Of a stretch of DNA of 64,000 bases, positions 9,145 to 17,996 are shown one piece after another. A program made the translations under genes and the position numbers. Each line of letters opens with the position of its first letter. Position 1 is the stretch's first letter. Where the stretch lies: positions 97,459-161,458 of the forward strand of contig JACRCV010000118.1 of NCBI GenBank assembly GCA_016218825.1, in the 5' to 3' direction. The notes under the pieces are model-generated. The model worked only from the letters and a program-made list of their open reading frames with translations, was not told the origin of the DNA and searched no databases. Source of the stretch: Deltaproteobacteria bacterium (GTDB lineage Bacteria > Myxococcota > XYA12-FULL-58-9).

Positions 9145-9620
9145 CAGAGGCCGTGCTCCGTGAGGGCGCGGGCGATGGCGTCGCGGTTCACCCGCGAGCT
9201 CAACGACTGCTCGGTCCACAGCTCTTTGGCCCAGATCTCGATGGTCGTGACCATGCCGGCCCAGACCAGATCGCGGTTGAGCCCGGCGTACTCGCGCAGC
9301 ATCGGCGGCAAGAGCAGCCGGCCGTGCCGGTCGACCGTGCACTCGCTGGCGCCGGCGACGTAGATCCGCTTCAGCTGCACCACCGCCGGGTCGAACTGCG
9401 ACAAGGCCGCGAGCTTGGTCTCGAACGCCTGCCACTCCGGGAGCGGATACGCGACCAGACACCGGTCGATGCCCGTGGTCACGATCAGGCGCGCCTCGCG
9501 CGCCTTCACCCCGTCGCCGTTCGCCTCCCGCTCCATGCGCGCCAGCACTTCGCGGAACCGCACCGGCAGGCTCGTTCGGCCCTTGGTGTCGACACTGTGC
9601 TCGAACAGCCCCCGAAACAC
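9144..9620 (-). CDS. mraZ: Transcriptional regulator MraZ
   Basis: First gene of the dcw cluster. MraZ is a ring-forming DNA-binding protein with two SpoVT/AbrB-like half-domains that represses its own operon by binding short direct repeats upstream. The 158-residue product starts MFRGLFEHSVDTKGRTSLPVRF and has the second half-motif VDRHGRLLLPPMLREYAG (about 95-112). A GTG start at 9620 is used; a GGAG sequence lies 7 bases upstream. It is about 10-15 residues longer than the E. coli protein because of a loop around EREANGDGVKARE. The repeats just upstream (9640-9700) fit an autoregulatory operator. Confidence 0.95.
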   Translation of the reverse strand: MFRGLFEHSVDTKGRTSLPVRFREVLARMEREANGDGVKAREARLIVTTGIDRCLVAYPLPEWQAFETKLAALSQFDPAVVQLKRIYVAGASECTVDRHGRLLLPPMLREYAGLNRDLVWAGMVTTIEIWAKELWTEQSLSSRVNRDAIARALTEHGL

Positions 9621-9639
9621 TGTCGCGCTCCGTCCTTCT

Positions 9640-9700
9640 TGATCCCGTTACGATCCGGGCCGATCAAACTTGATCCAACTCGATCCAATCTGATCCAAAA
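9640..9700 (-). promoter_or_regulatory. Phased GGATC repeats upstream of mraZ, putative MraZ operator
   Basis: Read on the minus strand, six units of the type (T/C)(T/G)GATC recur with their GATC cores at plus-strand positions 9641, 9652, 9662, 9672, 9682 and 9692, a period of 11, 10, 10, 10 and 10 bases. Three central units share the core TTGGATC. Known MraZ operators are TGGGN repeats spaced 5 bases apart, which is also a 10-base period, located between the promoter and mraZ. The spacing and location match; the core here is TGGAT rather than TGGGN. That MraZ binds here is inference. Confidence 0.6.
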
Positions 9701-9710
9701 TTTACCACCG

Positions 9711-9738
9711 AATTTACCCAAAGCCGGGTGCGAGTCAA
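9711..9738 (-). promoter_or_regulatory. Predicted sigma-70 promoter of the dcw cluster
   Basis: On the minus strand TTGACT (9733-9738) is followed after 16 bases by TAAATT (9711-9716), a 5/6 and 4/6 match to the consensus. The transcript would start near 9704, immediately before the phased GGATC repeats, giving a leader of about 84 bases to the mraZ GTG. The surrounding sequence is the most AT-rich in the window. Confidence 0.5.
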
Positions 9739-10052
9739 GAGGTTTTGAGACTTTGTTTAACCAAAACATGAGGATGCATGGACGTGAGCATTGCTGGCCA
9801 TCACAACAACACTCAACATGGATAGCCGCATCTATTCGGGACGATACAGCAACAACACCGATGTTATTTATCAACTTATGTAAGGACTCGGCGGGCATCA
9901 CGGCGGACTCCCGCGCGTACGGCGCACGATGGGTGTGGCGACGACCGGGGGTGTTGCGCCCCTCGGGGTGAACGGTGGTGCCCCGGTGCACGGGCTCCGG
10001 GACGAAACGCCTGCGCACCGACATCGGCGCTCCGCTCGCGCCGGGTGCATGG

Positions 10053-10058
10053 TAGAGT
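10053..10058 (+). promoter_or_regulatory. Possible extended -10 element for a leaderless start
   Basis: TGG-TAGAGT places an extended -10 (TGnTAnnnT) only 6 bases before the GTG at 10065, so transcription would begin at or beside the start codon. No good -35 is seen and there is no ribosome-binding site. Confidence 0.35.
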
Positions 10059-10064
10059 CCCCGC

Positions 10065-12443
10065 GTGCTGCCGGCTCTGACGCCAACGCCCGCCCCGACA
10101 GCGGCAAGGAGACACCGACGCGACGTGCGCTCGGCCCTGGTCCTCGCCGGCGCCGCCACCTTTATAGTGTCGATCGCGCCGATCCTCGCCGGCTGGTACT
10201 ACCACGGCCTCGACCTGACCCGCGTCGACCTCGGGCTGTTGTGCGCGGTGCAGGACCAACTGCAGCGGGGCGAAAGCCTCTGGCTGTCGCGCTACCTCGG
10301 GGGCGGCGGGCCGCTGTTCGCCCGCCCTGACACCTTGCTCCTCTATCCGCCGCGCTGGCCGGCGTTCCTGATGCCACCGGACCTCGGCGCCGCCTGGGGC
10401 GTCGTCTTCCACCTCACGGCGGCCGCGGTCGCCACGACTTACTTGTGCAGCACGTTCCCGGTGCGCCCGAGCATCGCCGCGATCGCCGGCGGCTGCTTCG
10501 TCTTGTCCGGCACGGTGCTCGATCTGATCCTGCACGCCAACTACATCGTCGCCGCGGCCTGGGTGCCGCTGGCGTGGGCGGCGACGCGCGCCTATCTCCG
10601 CTGCCGTGGACGCCGGTTCCATCTACTCACGGTCGGTACGAGCCTGGCGTTGTTGCTCCTGGGCGGCGAACCACAGGCGTTCGGGATCGCGACCGCGCTC
10701 TGCGCTTACGAGAGCGGCGCGGCGCTCATCCGTCACGGTCGCGCCCGGCTCAGGAAGGTGGCGCTCGGCGTCGCGACGGTCGGCGCCGCCTTCCTGCTCG
10801 GGATGAGCCAGTGGCTGGCGACGCTCGCCGAGATGCGCCTGACGCCGCGCGGCGCGAGCCTGTCAGCAGACCAGATCTTCGCCTGGCCCTTCGAGCCGCT
10901 CACCTGGGCCGCGGTCCTCTGGCCGGGCTTTCTGACCGAGCCGGCGCGCCCGTACACCCATCTGTGGGCGATCTTCCAGGGCGCGATGGGGCCGTCGTTT
11001 CCGTGGAATCGCCAGCCCTACCTCGGGCCGCTGTTCGTCGGCTGCCTCGTGGCCGGCATGTTCTCACCGCGCTCCCGGCGCGCCGCGGTGGTGGTGCTCG
11101 CGGCGTTGTTGCTGGCGCTCGGTGACCGGACGCCGGTGCTGCCGCTCGCCGCGAAGCTGCTGCCGGGGATCAGCCTGTTCCGCTACCCGGCCAAGTACCT
11201 CGTGGTCATGACCCTCGCGGCGGTGGTCGTCGTCGGCGTGTTCTTGACCCGCCTGGCGCGAGACCGGGCGGCCCGGCGCCAGCTTGGCGTCGCGGCGCTG
11301 ACGCTCGTCACCTTTGAAGGCGGGGTCTGGTGTTGGCTTCGCGCCCACGCCGACCTCCTCGACCGGACGGCGGCGGCGGTGCCGGCGGGGGTCGACATCG
11401 CGACGCTGCCGCCGCTCAGCACGCTCGTCGAGTCGATGCTGGTGCAATCGGCGACGCCGCTGGTGCTGGCGCTGGCGCTCTTGGCGATGCCCCGGGCCGC
11501 GCGGTTGCGACCCCACGTGGGGTTGCTGATCCTCGCCGATCTCGCGGTCGCGGCGCCGGCGGCGCTGTTCATCGGCCCGAGCCTCGCCGACCTCACCTCG
11601 CCGTTTGCCTCCAACCTCGAGAACCCGGTGCTGTGCGTCGATCCGAAGGTGCGCGGCCGCGCGTTCCAGAACGACGCGGTCTACTCCCGCTGGGGAGACC
11701 TGGTCGTGTTGCGCGCGCTGCCCGACTCCGAGACCAGCGCCTGCGACCACGTCGTCACCGCGGTGCCCTACTCGGCGCTCACGAGCTCGATGGCCCAGCA
11801 CCTGGAGCGCGGCCTGTCGCACCGCCGCGCCGCCGCGGCCCGGGCGTTGGGCTGCACACACTTCTTGAGCGAGCGGCCGCCGATCGAAGGCACCACCACC
11901 CCGCTCCCTTCGACCGCGCCCTGGGTCGAGGGCTACGAGGCCCTGACCCGCGCTCGCCTCAACGGCGTCGACGACCCGTTGCCGCCGCAGTTCTCGGTGC
12001 ACCACCCCACCGTCGTCCACGGCGACCTGAAGCTGGTACGCGCGCTCAGCGCCACCCGCGACGCGGCTGCCGCGGCGCGAATCGTCGACGACCCCCTCGC
12101 CCACCTCCCCGAGGGCTCGGCCCTCCCCGAGGGCGCGGCGGTCACCGGCGTCGAGGTGGTCAGAACGGCGGCGGACGCCATCACCCTGACGGCCTCGGGC
12201 AGCGGCGGCGGCGTGCTCGGGGTCAGGAGCGCCTTCCTCGTCGGCTGGCGCGCCTTTCAAGGCGATGCCGAGCTGCCCACGGTTCGGATCGCGGGCACCC
12301 ACCTCGGTGTCGTGGTCGCCGACGTCGGCCGCGGCGCCGTGACGCTCCGCTACCGCCCGCCGCGGCTGTTCGCGGCCGGCGCCTTGGGGCTCGTCGGGCT
12401 CGGCCTCTTGATCGCGCTCAGCGTCGTCGGTCGTCGCTCGTGA
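10065..12443 (+). CDS. YfhO-like polytopic membrane protein
   Basis: Inner-membrane protein of 792 residues with about a dozen hydrophobic helices spread over residues 25-510, a long extracytoplasmic C-terminal region (about 515-760) and one final helix (about 765-788). The N-terminal part, with ADLGLLCAVQDQLQRGES-like text followed by a LLYPPRWPAFLMPP block, resembles the YfhO/GT-C glycosyltransferase superfamily. YfhO is implicated in lipoteichoic acid or lipid-linked sugar decoration in Gram-positives; the substrate here is unknown. The GTG start is chosen because it is the first in frame and follows a -10-like element by 6 bases; no Shine-Dalgarno sequence is present. Its end overlaps the convergent rnd gene by 26 bases. 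Confidence 0.6.
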   Translation: MLPALTPTPAPTAARRHRRDVRSALVLAGAATFIVSIAPILAGWYYHGLDLTRVDLGLLCAVQDQLQRGESLWLSRYLGGGGPLFARPDTLLLYPPRWPAFLMPPDLGAAWGVVFHLTAAAVATTYLCSTFPVRPSIAAIAGGCFVLSGTVLDLILHANYIVAAAWVPLAWAATRAYLRCRGRRFHLLTVGTSLALLLLGGEPQAFGIATALCAYESGAALIRHGRARLRKVALGVATVGAAFLLGMSQWLATLAEMRLTPRGASLSADQIFAWPFEPLTWAAVLWPGFLTEPARPYTHLWAIFQGAMGPSFPWNRQPYLGPLFVGCLVAGMFSPRSRRAAVVVLAALLLALGDRTPVLPLAAKLLPGISLFRYPAKYLVVMTLAAVVVVGVFLTRLARDRAARRQLGVAALTLVTFEGGVWCWLRAHADLLDRTAAAVPAGVDIATLPPLSTLVESMLVQSATPLVLALALLAMPRAARLRPHVGLLILADLAVAAPAALFIGPSLADLTSPFASNLENPVLCVDPKVRGRAFQNDAVYSRWGDLVVLRALPDSETSACDHVVTAVPYSALTSSMAQHLERGLSHRRAAAARALGCTHFLSERPPIEGTTTPLPSTAPWVEGYEALTRARLNGVDDPLPPQFSVHHPTVVHGDLKLVRALSATRDAAAAARIVDDPLAHLPEGSALPEGAAVTGVEVVRTAADAITLTASGSGGGVLGVRSAFLVGWRAFQGDAELPTVRIAGTHLGVVVADVGRGAVTLRYRPPRLFAAGALGLVGLGLLIALSVVGRRS

Positions 12444-13602
12444 GCAGCGAGAAGATCGGATCGATGAACAACGGCGCGCGCCACCCCTGCAGCTCCGGCA
12501 CCGCCTCGACCTCGGCGCGGGTGGCGGGCGGCGACCGCGCCAGATCCTCGAGGACCGCGTTGCCGAGCGCCACCTCCGGATCGACCTGCAACGCCGCCGC
12601 TTGATTGAGCCGCAGCTCGCGCAGCGCCTCGAAGCGATGGCGGGCGGCCGGGTCGAGGAAGCGGCCGGAGCGTCGCCGCGGCCGCCGGTCGCGCGGCGGC
12701 TTGTCGACGACCGGGGTCGCCTTCTTCAGCGCCTGCAGGATCTCCCGCCCGAAGCGACCGATCCCGGCACGGCGCAGCCCGGGACGCGGCTGGAAATCGT
12801 CCAGGCTCTCGGGCGGCAGGGTGGCCAAGTCGATGAGCAAGCGATCGCCGAACACCTTGAACGGCGGCCGGTCGAGCCGCTCCGCGATCCCTTCGCGCAG
12901 CAGGTAGAGCGCCCGCACCCGGCCGAGCACCGGCGGCGACAGCGACCGGATCCCGGCCATGCGCCAGAACCCCGCCGGATCCGGACCGTAGGTCCGTGGC
13001 GTCGCGCGCGCCGCAACCTCGGGCAGCCGGCGGAACTCCTCCAGCGCCCAGGACAACCGGCCGCGCGCCTCGAGCTCCTGCCGCAACAGCGCCGCGAGCT
13101 CGGGGAGAAAATGGGTGTCGAAGCGGGCGTAGGCCAGCTGCTCCTCGGAGAGCGGCCGCCGGGTCCAGTCGGAGCGCTGCAGGCGCTTGTTGGCCTCGAA
13201 CCCAAAGCGCTGCTTCAGGATCGCGGCCAGGCCGAAGTTCCGCTCCCCGAGCAGGCGGCTGGCGAGCATGGTGTCGAAGATGCCGTGGACCTCGAAGCCG
13301 AAGTCGCGCCGCAGACAGATCAGGTCATAGCAGGCGTCATGGAAGATCTTGGTGCGTGACGGATCGGCGAACAGCGGCCCGAGCGCCCCCAGATCCTTGA
13401 GCGCCAGCGGATCGAGGATGGCGTCGTCGCCGGCCGCCGTCATCTGGATCAGGCAGACCTTCTCGCGGTAGTGGTGGAACGAATCGCTCTCGGTGTCCAC
13501 CGCCACGGCGCTGGCAGCGGCCGAGCGCTCGACCCACTGCGACAACCCGTCCGTGGTGTCGATATATCGCGGCAACAAGAGCTCGGTCACTGCTCCCTTC
13601 AT
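12418..13602 (-). CDS. rnd: Ribonuclease D
   Basis: 3'-5' exoribonuclease of the DEDDy family that trims tRNA and other structured RNA. The 394-residue protein has the exonuclease motifs VAVDTESDSF (D36, E38), KIFHDACYDL and YARFDTHFL, followed by two HRDC-like segments (about 205-290 and, more weakly, 325-385). The basic linker DKPPRDRRPRRRSGR separates the two. The ATG at 13602 lies 5 bases after the stop of the upstream lipoprotein gene, so the two are probably co-transcribed. A longer open frame upstream would lie within that lipoprotein gene and was rejected. The 3' end overlaps the convergent YfhO-like gene. Confidence 0.9.
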   Translation of the reverse strand: MKGAVTELLLPRYIDTTDGLSQWVERSAAASAVAVDTESDSFHHYREKVCLIQMTAAGDDAILDPLALKDLGALGPLFADPSRTKIFHDACYDLICLRRDFGFEVHGIFDTMLASRLLGERNFGLAAILKQRFGFEANKRLQRSDWTRRPLSEEQLAYARFDTHFLPELAALLRQELEARGRLSWALEEFRRLPEVAARATPRTYGPDPAGFWRMAGIRSLSPPVLGRVRALYLLREGIAERLDRPPFKVFGDRLLIDLATLPPESLDDFQPRPGLRRAGIGRFGREILQALKKATPVVDKPPRDRRPRRRSGRFLDPAARHRFEALRELRLNQAAALQVDPEVALGNAVLEDLARSPPATRAEVEAVPELQGWRAPLFIDPIFSLLTSDDRRR

Positions 13603-13607
13603 ATACG

Positions 13608-14819
13608 CTAAGGCCGCTTCCCAGACCAGGTCCCCACGAGGTCGGCGCCGATCAGCAGCTGGAAGTGGCCGTTGTCGATGATCCCCGGGTCCGGAGGCGG
13701 GTTGCCGAGCCTGTCGGCGACGCCGTCGGCGGGGGCGAGATCGAGCGCCTTGGCCTTCTGGTCGAACTCCATCACCTCCCAATCGACGGTGATCCCGAGC
13801 AACAGGTCGGTGACTTGCTGCAGAACCTCGGTCCGCGCCAGCACGCAGGCGCCGCCGACCGCGGGCTGGGCGCCGCAGATCCCGAGGTTGTTACACAGGA
13901 ACTGCTCGACCCCGGCCTGCACCCCGGCGCAGTTGACGAGGGCGGTCAGCGCCGCGTTGAGGTCGGGGTACTGGTTGTGGGTGGCGATCCGCACCAGTTG
14001 GTTGATCACGTAGAGCACGAACTGCGAGATCTGCATCTCGACCTGCCGGCCCGGGAACGCCAACTGGTCGCCGATGAGCGTGCCGGCAAAGGGCCGGGCG
14101 CGCGCGCCGATGGTGCCGAAGTTGGTCACCACCTGGTTGAGCGGCACCGACACCGCGGCACAGCCGGGCCACCCCGGGTCGCTCTCGCCCAACGGACAGT
14201 TGTCGATGACCGTCACGTAGCCCCAGGTCCAGACCTCGTTGCCGGACACTTGCGTCGGCTGGGTCGCGTTGTGTTGCAGGCTCATCGCCCCGACGACCTT
14301 CAGGTCCTGAAAGAGGTGCACCACCTCGTTGAGGATGTGGACGACGTCCCCCACCCACGCCGGGATGTAGGACAGGATAATGGCGGTGATGATGTCGCCG
14401 GCGATCGGCAGATCGACGATGGTCGAGTTGCCGAGCAACACCTGGTCGATGAAGTCGATCTCGGTGCCGAGGCCCGCGAGCGGCCCGAGATAGTCGGAGA
14501 GATCCAGGTGATACTCGGTCAGCCACTGCCCGGTAACCCGGAGCGTCGCCGGAGGTGGATTGCCTCCGCCACCTCCACCGCCGCCGCCACCACCGCCGCC
14601 CCCGCCCCCGCCCCCGCCCCCGGGGTCGGTGGGATCGGGCGCGACGCACGCGCCGGCTTTGCACTGTTGCCCACTCGGGCAGTCGACGCTGGTAGTGCAG
14701 GGGGGCGCGCCTTCCGGGCCGACCTCCACGTTGCCGGAGCCGAGGCCGTGCAGCGAGTCGTCGCCGCACGCCGCCGCCAGCATCAACGGAATCAGCAGCA
14801 GGCCAGGTCTACATCTCAC
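13608..14819 (-). CDS. Secreted lipoprotein with cysteine motif and poly-glycine tract
   Basis: Function unknown. The 403-residue product has a lipoprotein signal with lipobox LAAAC (Cys18), a short EB/Dickkopf-like cysteine module CTTSVDCPSGQQCKAGACV (about 41-59), an uninterrupted run of 20 glycines (about 67-86) and then a domain of about 310 residues with amphipathic helices and a few cysteines (for example FLCNNLGICG) that I do not recognise. The architecture, membrane anchor plus flexible Gly spacer plus folded domain, suggests a surface or periplasmic protein held away from the membrane. The start is GTG at 14819, with GAGGAGG 6 bases upstream. It precedes rnd by 5 bases, an odd pairing for a lipoprotein. 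Confidence 0.75.
   Translation of the reverse strand: MRCRPGLLLIPLMLAAACGDDSLHGLGSGNVEVGPEGAPPCTTSVDCPSGQQCKAGACVAPDPTDPGGGGGGGGGGGGGGGGGGGGNPPPATLRVTGQWLTEYHLDLSDYLGPLAGLGTEIDFIDQVLLGNSTIVDLPIAGDIITAIILSYIPAWVGDVVHILNEVVHLFQDLKVVGAMSLQHNATQPTQVSGNEVWTWGYVTVIDNCPLGESDPGWPGCAAVSVPLNQVVTNFGTIGARARPFAGTLIGDQLAFPGRQVEMQISQFVLYVINQLVRIATHNQYPDLNAALTALVNCAGVQAGVEQFLCNNLGICGAQPAVGGACVLARTEVLQQVTDLLLGITVDWEVMEFDQKAKALDLAPADGVADRLGNPPPDPGIIDNGHFQLLIGADLVGTWSGKRP
14567..14625 (-). repeat. Poly-glycine coding tract with hexanucleotide repeats
   Basis: A GC-only tract encodes 20 consecutive glycines. Its right half is a near-perfect tandem of the hexamer CCCGCC (plus strand), about five copies, which could change length by slippage without shifting the reading frame. 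Confidence 0.7.
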
Positions 14820-15027
14820 GACTGCCTCCTCGAACGTCGTCTCCAGCCACGCGCCCGGAAGCGCCGCTCAGTTCGCGCCGGGGCGCCTCGGAGCTCCACG
14901 ACCCGAGACATCCCTGGGATCAGTATCGGCGGGGACACCGGGCTGTTTCTCGTGATGCAACGAGAGTGGACGCCTGCAGACGCGTCGCGTCATCGCGGGT
15001 CGCGCGACCCACCGGCGCCTTCCGTGC

Positions 15028-15057
15028 GTGACAACCGGCGCGGGCACGGGCTAAGGT
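15028..15057 (+). promoter_or_regulatory. Predicted promoter giving a leaderless mRNA
   Basis: GTGACA (15028-15033), 18 bases, then TAAGGT (15052-15057). The ATG of the next gene begins 7 bases after the -10, at the expected transcription start. AAGGTG could alternatively serve as a weak ribosome-binding site. Confidence 0.4.
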
Positions 15058-15064
15058 GCACCCG

Positions 15065-17968
15065 ATGCACCCGGTCCCGCTCGCGGTAATCGTAGCCCTT
15101 TGTACCCTCGGCTGTAGTCTCGAACGCCCCGCGGCCGGGATCATCGACGACGACAACGCCGATTCGATCCTCCTTCGTGGCCCGTTGGCGGCGGGGACGA
15201 TCGGCGACTACTTCCTCAGAAACGATCGCCTGGTTGCCATCGTTCAGAAGCCGGGCCGGATCTTCGGCCCCGGACCGTACGGCGGCAACCTGATCGACGT
15301 CGGCGCGACCGAGCGGCGGGACGACCCCCTGAACGAGGCGATCCCGTTCATGCAGCTCGGGCTCACCGCCAACTTCACCTCGGTGCGCGTCGTCGACGAC
15401 GGCTCGGCGGGCGGGCCGGCGGTGATCGAGGCCGAGGGCGAAGACGCGATCTGGGACTTCATCAACATCCAGACGCTGTCGCCGCTGTTGCGCTACGAGA
15501 CCGACGAGAACGGCAACGCCGTCGGCCTCTTGAAGTTCGATCCGAGCGCCGACCTGCCGCTGTCGCTGCGCGCCCGCTACAGCCTCGGCAAGCACGACAC
15601 CCACGTCGAGGCGCGCTACTTCATCCGCAACACCGGTGCCGTAAAGATCGACTTGCACCCGGGTTTCGCGATCGCGATGCCGGGCGCGGTCGAGCCGTTC
15701 ACCCCCGGGCGCGGCTTCGACGATCCGGGAGTGGATCTCTCGGACCCGCTGTCGGCGCTGACGATGGAGATGGACACGCCGTTCATGGCCTACCAGGGCG
15801 ACGGCTACGCCCTCGGGGTGCACAGCGTCGACTTCTTGGACGCCGCGGCGGTGAAGAGGCTGGCGGTGGGCGTCGTCGGCATGGCGGTGGTGATGGTCGG
15901 CGACAAGAACCTGTTGAGCGTGCTCGACGTCAAGGGGCCGTTGGTCCTGGCGCCCGGCGAAGAGCGCGGCCTGGGGTTCGACCTGGTGCTCGGCCGCGAC
16001 GTCGGCGACGTGCGGACCTGGGTGGCGGCGAAGAGCGGCGACCCGACCGCCGTCGGTGAGCTCCAAGGCACGGTCGTCGAGCGCGGCGGCGGCGCCGTCC
16101 CGGGCGCGCGCGTCGCCCTCCTCGATCTCCAAGACGGCGACGTCCTGCTGTCGTTCGTCGCCGACCGGGACGGCCGTTTCGGCGGCAAGGTGCCGGCGGG
16201 CAGCTACCACATCGCCGCCGACGACCTCGCGCGCCTCCCGGACCCGGGCCGGCAAGTGACCATCACCGCGGGCGCGGTCACCTCGATGCCGATCGAGCTC
16301 GCCCCCCCGGGGCACGTCGCGATCGAGGTCCAGTCGGCGAACGCCGTCGACCAGAGCGCGCTCGCCTTCACGCCGTGCCGGCTGCTCCTCATCGGCCAGG
16401 GGTATGCGCGCGACGGCGGCCTCTGCGGCCCCGGCCCGTGCACCGGGAACGTTCCATTCCGCCACGGCAAGCGCTTCGAGCTCGGCGCGCCGACCCCCTA
16501 CGCCGCCCACCTGCTCCACTGCAGCACCGGACTCGGTCCCGAGGCGGCGCTCGCGGTGGTGCCCGGCAAGTACCTGGCGGTGGTCAGCCGGGGTCCGGAG
16601 TACGACACCGTCGTGCGCCTGCTCGACGTCGCCGCCGGCGCCACCGTGACGGTCGCCGGCGTCCTGCACCGGGTCGTCGACTCGAAGGGCTACGTCGCCG
16701 GCGATTTCCACGTGCACCAGCTCCCGTCGCTCGACTCGGTGGTCGAGCTCGAGCAGCGCCTCGCGAGCGTGGTCGCGGCCGGCATCGAGTTCTTCGCGAC
16801 CACCGATCACGACGTGGTCAGCGATCTGCGGCCGCTGGTGGCGCTCCTCGGCCTCACCGACCAGGTCGAGACGATCCCGGGCGTCGAGGTCAGCACCATC
16901 GATCTCGGCCACTTCAACGGCTACCCGATCGAGCCCAGGGCCGGGATGCAGAACGGCGATCCACCCGACTGGGCCGGAGGTCGCGCCCGTCCTAGCCCCG
17001 GCGAGCTCTTCGACCGCATGCGGCTGCGGGGCGCCGAGGTCGTCCAGGTGAACCACCCGCGCATGCGCCGCTCGTACTTCGACGCCATCGGCATGAAGGT
17101 CGACCTCGAGGGCGGCACGATCTACCACGACCCGAGGGTGGCGCCGTCGCCCGAGCTGATGCACATGGCGCCGGGCTCGGCGCTGTTCTCGCCGAACTTC
17201 GACACCCTCGAGATCTACAACGGCCTGGCGCAGGGCTCCGCCGAGGCGGCGATGCGCGATTGGTTCAACCTCCTGTCGATGGGCTTGCGGCCCACCGGCG
17301 TCGCGGTGAGCGACACCCACGGGGTGTTCAACCGCAACCCCGGAGAGCCGCGGACCTACATCGCCGCCAAAGACGACCGGCCGCCGTTCGCGTCGGTGTC
17401 GGAGCTATTGCAGAACCTCAAGGCCGGCCACGTGTTCGGCTCGAGCGGCCCGCAGCTCACGGCCGTCCTCAGCGCCGGCGACCAGAGCGCGACCTTCGGC
17501 GACCTCCTGACGCCCGCGACCTTGCCGCTCCGCCTCGACATCCACGTCGAGACCGCGACCTGGTACGGCGTCAGCGCCGCCGAGATCTTCATCACCCAGA
17601 CCTACGCCGACCAGAGCGGCGACTCGTCGACGCTGGCGCTGTCGCCGACCTTGACGCTGCCGCTCGCCGGCCTCGAGGTGACGCGCGCCAACGGCGGCGT
17701 CGGCAAGATCTACGACGCGAGCGTCGATCTGGACGCTCTCCAGCTCCCGGAAGGCGACGGTTGGATCGTCGTCCGGGTGCGGGGTGTCGGCTGGAGCCTG
17801 TATCCGGTCTGCCTCTCCGGGGGGAACGTGACGTTCGATCCGGCCGCCACCACGCCGGAGACCTTCGCGGTGCTCTCGGGCGGCAGCGAGCCGTTCGCGT
17901 TCGGCAACCCGATCTTCTTCGACCGCAACGCCAACGGCGTCTATGACCCGCCATTCCCGATGCGCTAG
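15065..17968 (+). CDS. CehA/McbA-family PHP-domain lipoprotein
   Basis: Exported lipoprotein of 967 residues: signal peptide with lipobox TLGC (near residue 18), an N-terminal beta-rich region, a carboxypeptidase-regulatory-like beta sandwich (about 331-415) and a PHP metallo-hydrolase domain from about 545. Metal-binding motifs are visible: GDFHVHQLPSLDS (His-x-His, about 547-550), TTDHD (about 579) and a late ATHG-like SDTHG. The PHP family hydrolyses phosphoesters or, in CehA/McbA, carbamates and related esters; the substrate here is unknown. The ATG at 15065 is preferred over GTG 9 bases earlier because of spacing to the promoter. It reads divergently from the poly-Gly lipoprotein and is followed 28 bases later by another large lipoprotein. 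Confidence 0.75.
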   Translation: MHPVPLAVIVALCTLGCSLERPAAGIIDDDNADSILLRGPLAAGTIGDYFLRNDRLVAIVQKPGRIFGPGPYGGNLIDVGATERRDDPLNEAIPFMQLGLTANFTSVRVVDDGSAGGPAVIEAEGEDAIWDFINIQTLSPLLRYETDENGNAVGLLKFDPSADLPLSLRARYSLGKHDTHVEARYFIRNTGAVKIDLHPGFAIAMPGAVEPFTPGRGFDDPGVDLSDPLSALTMEMDTPFMAYQGDGYALGVHSVDFLDAAAVKRLAVGVVGMAVVMVGDKNLLSVLDVKGPLVLAPGEERGLGFDLVLGRDVGDVRTWVAAKSGDPTAVGELQGTVVERGGGAVPGARVALLDLQDGDVLLSFVADRDGRFGGKVPAGSYHIAADDLARLPDPGRQVTITAGAVTSMPIELAPPGHVAIEVQSANAVDQSALAFTPCRLLLIGQGYARDGGLCGPGPCTGNVPFRHGKRFELGAPTPYAAHLLHCSTGLGPEAALAVVPGKYLAVVSRGPEYDTVVRLLDVAAGATVTVAGVLHRVVDSKGYVAGDFHVHQLPSLDSVVELEQRLASVVAAGIEFFATTDHDVVSDLRPLVALLGLTDQVETIPGVEVSTIDLGHFNGYPIEPRAGMQNGDPPDWAGGRARPSPGELFDRMRLRGAEVVQVNHPRMRRSYFDAIGMKVDLEGGTIYHDPRVAPSPELMHMAPGSALFSPNFDTLEIYNGLAQGSAEAAMRDWFNLLSMGLRPTGVAVSDTHGVFNRNPGEPRTYIAAKDDRPPFASVSELLQNLKAGHVFGSSGPQLTAVLSAGDQSATFGDLLTPATLPLRLDIHVETATWYGVSAAEIFITQTYADQSGDSSTLALSPTLTLPLAGLEVTRANGGVGKIYDASVDLDALQLPEGDGWIVVRVRGVGWSLYPVCLSGGNVTFDPAATTPETFAVLSGGSEPFAFGNPIFFDRNANGVYDPPFPMR

Positions 17969-17984
17969 CCGCGCCCCGGGCTGC

Positions 17985-17990
17985 TATACT
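17985..17990 (+). promoter_or_regulatory. Extended -10 element for a leaderless start
   Basis: TGC-TATACT, a strong extended -10, ends 6 bases before the ATG at 17997. No ribosome-binding site precedes the ATG, so a leaderless transcript is likely. The -35 region is not recognisable. Confidence 0.45.
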
Positions 17991-17996
17991 CTGACG

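Larger units (their letters stand above)
9621..10064. other. AT-rich intergenic control region between mraZ and the YfhO-like gene
   Basis: This is the only gene-free stretch above 300 bases. About 9650-9890 is clearly richer in A and T than the rest of the window. It holds the dcw promoter and the phased repeats in its left part. The middle (about 9740-9890) has A/T tracts and short inverted words such as ATGCAT but no convincing gene, tRNA or second promoter. The right part (9900-10060) returns to high GC and ends in the -10-like TAGAGT before the next gene. Confidence 0.6.

Noticed and set aside
9860..9880. DnaA-box-like TTATCAACT word in the AT-rich region
   Set aside because: Single imperfect match; no cluster of boxes and no dnaA/dnaN nearby, so no origin is claimed.
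9641..9899. Minus-strand open frame beginning near 9899 (MPAESLHKLINN...) and running into mraZ
   Set aside because: Different frame from mraZ, no ribosome-binding site, crosses the promoter and repeats, and low-quality composition; treated as chance.
13603..13782. N-terminal extension of RNase D by about 60 residues
   Set aside because: It would overlap the end of the poly-Gly lipoprotein gene and is Arg-rich without family match; ATG at 13602 fits RNase D homologues.
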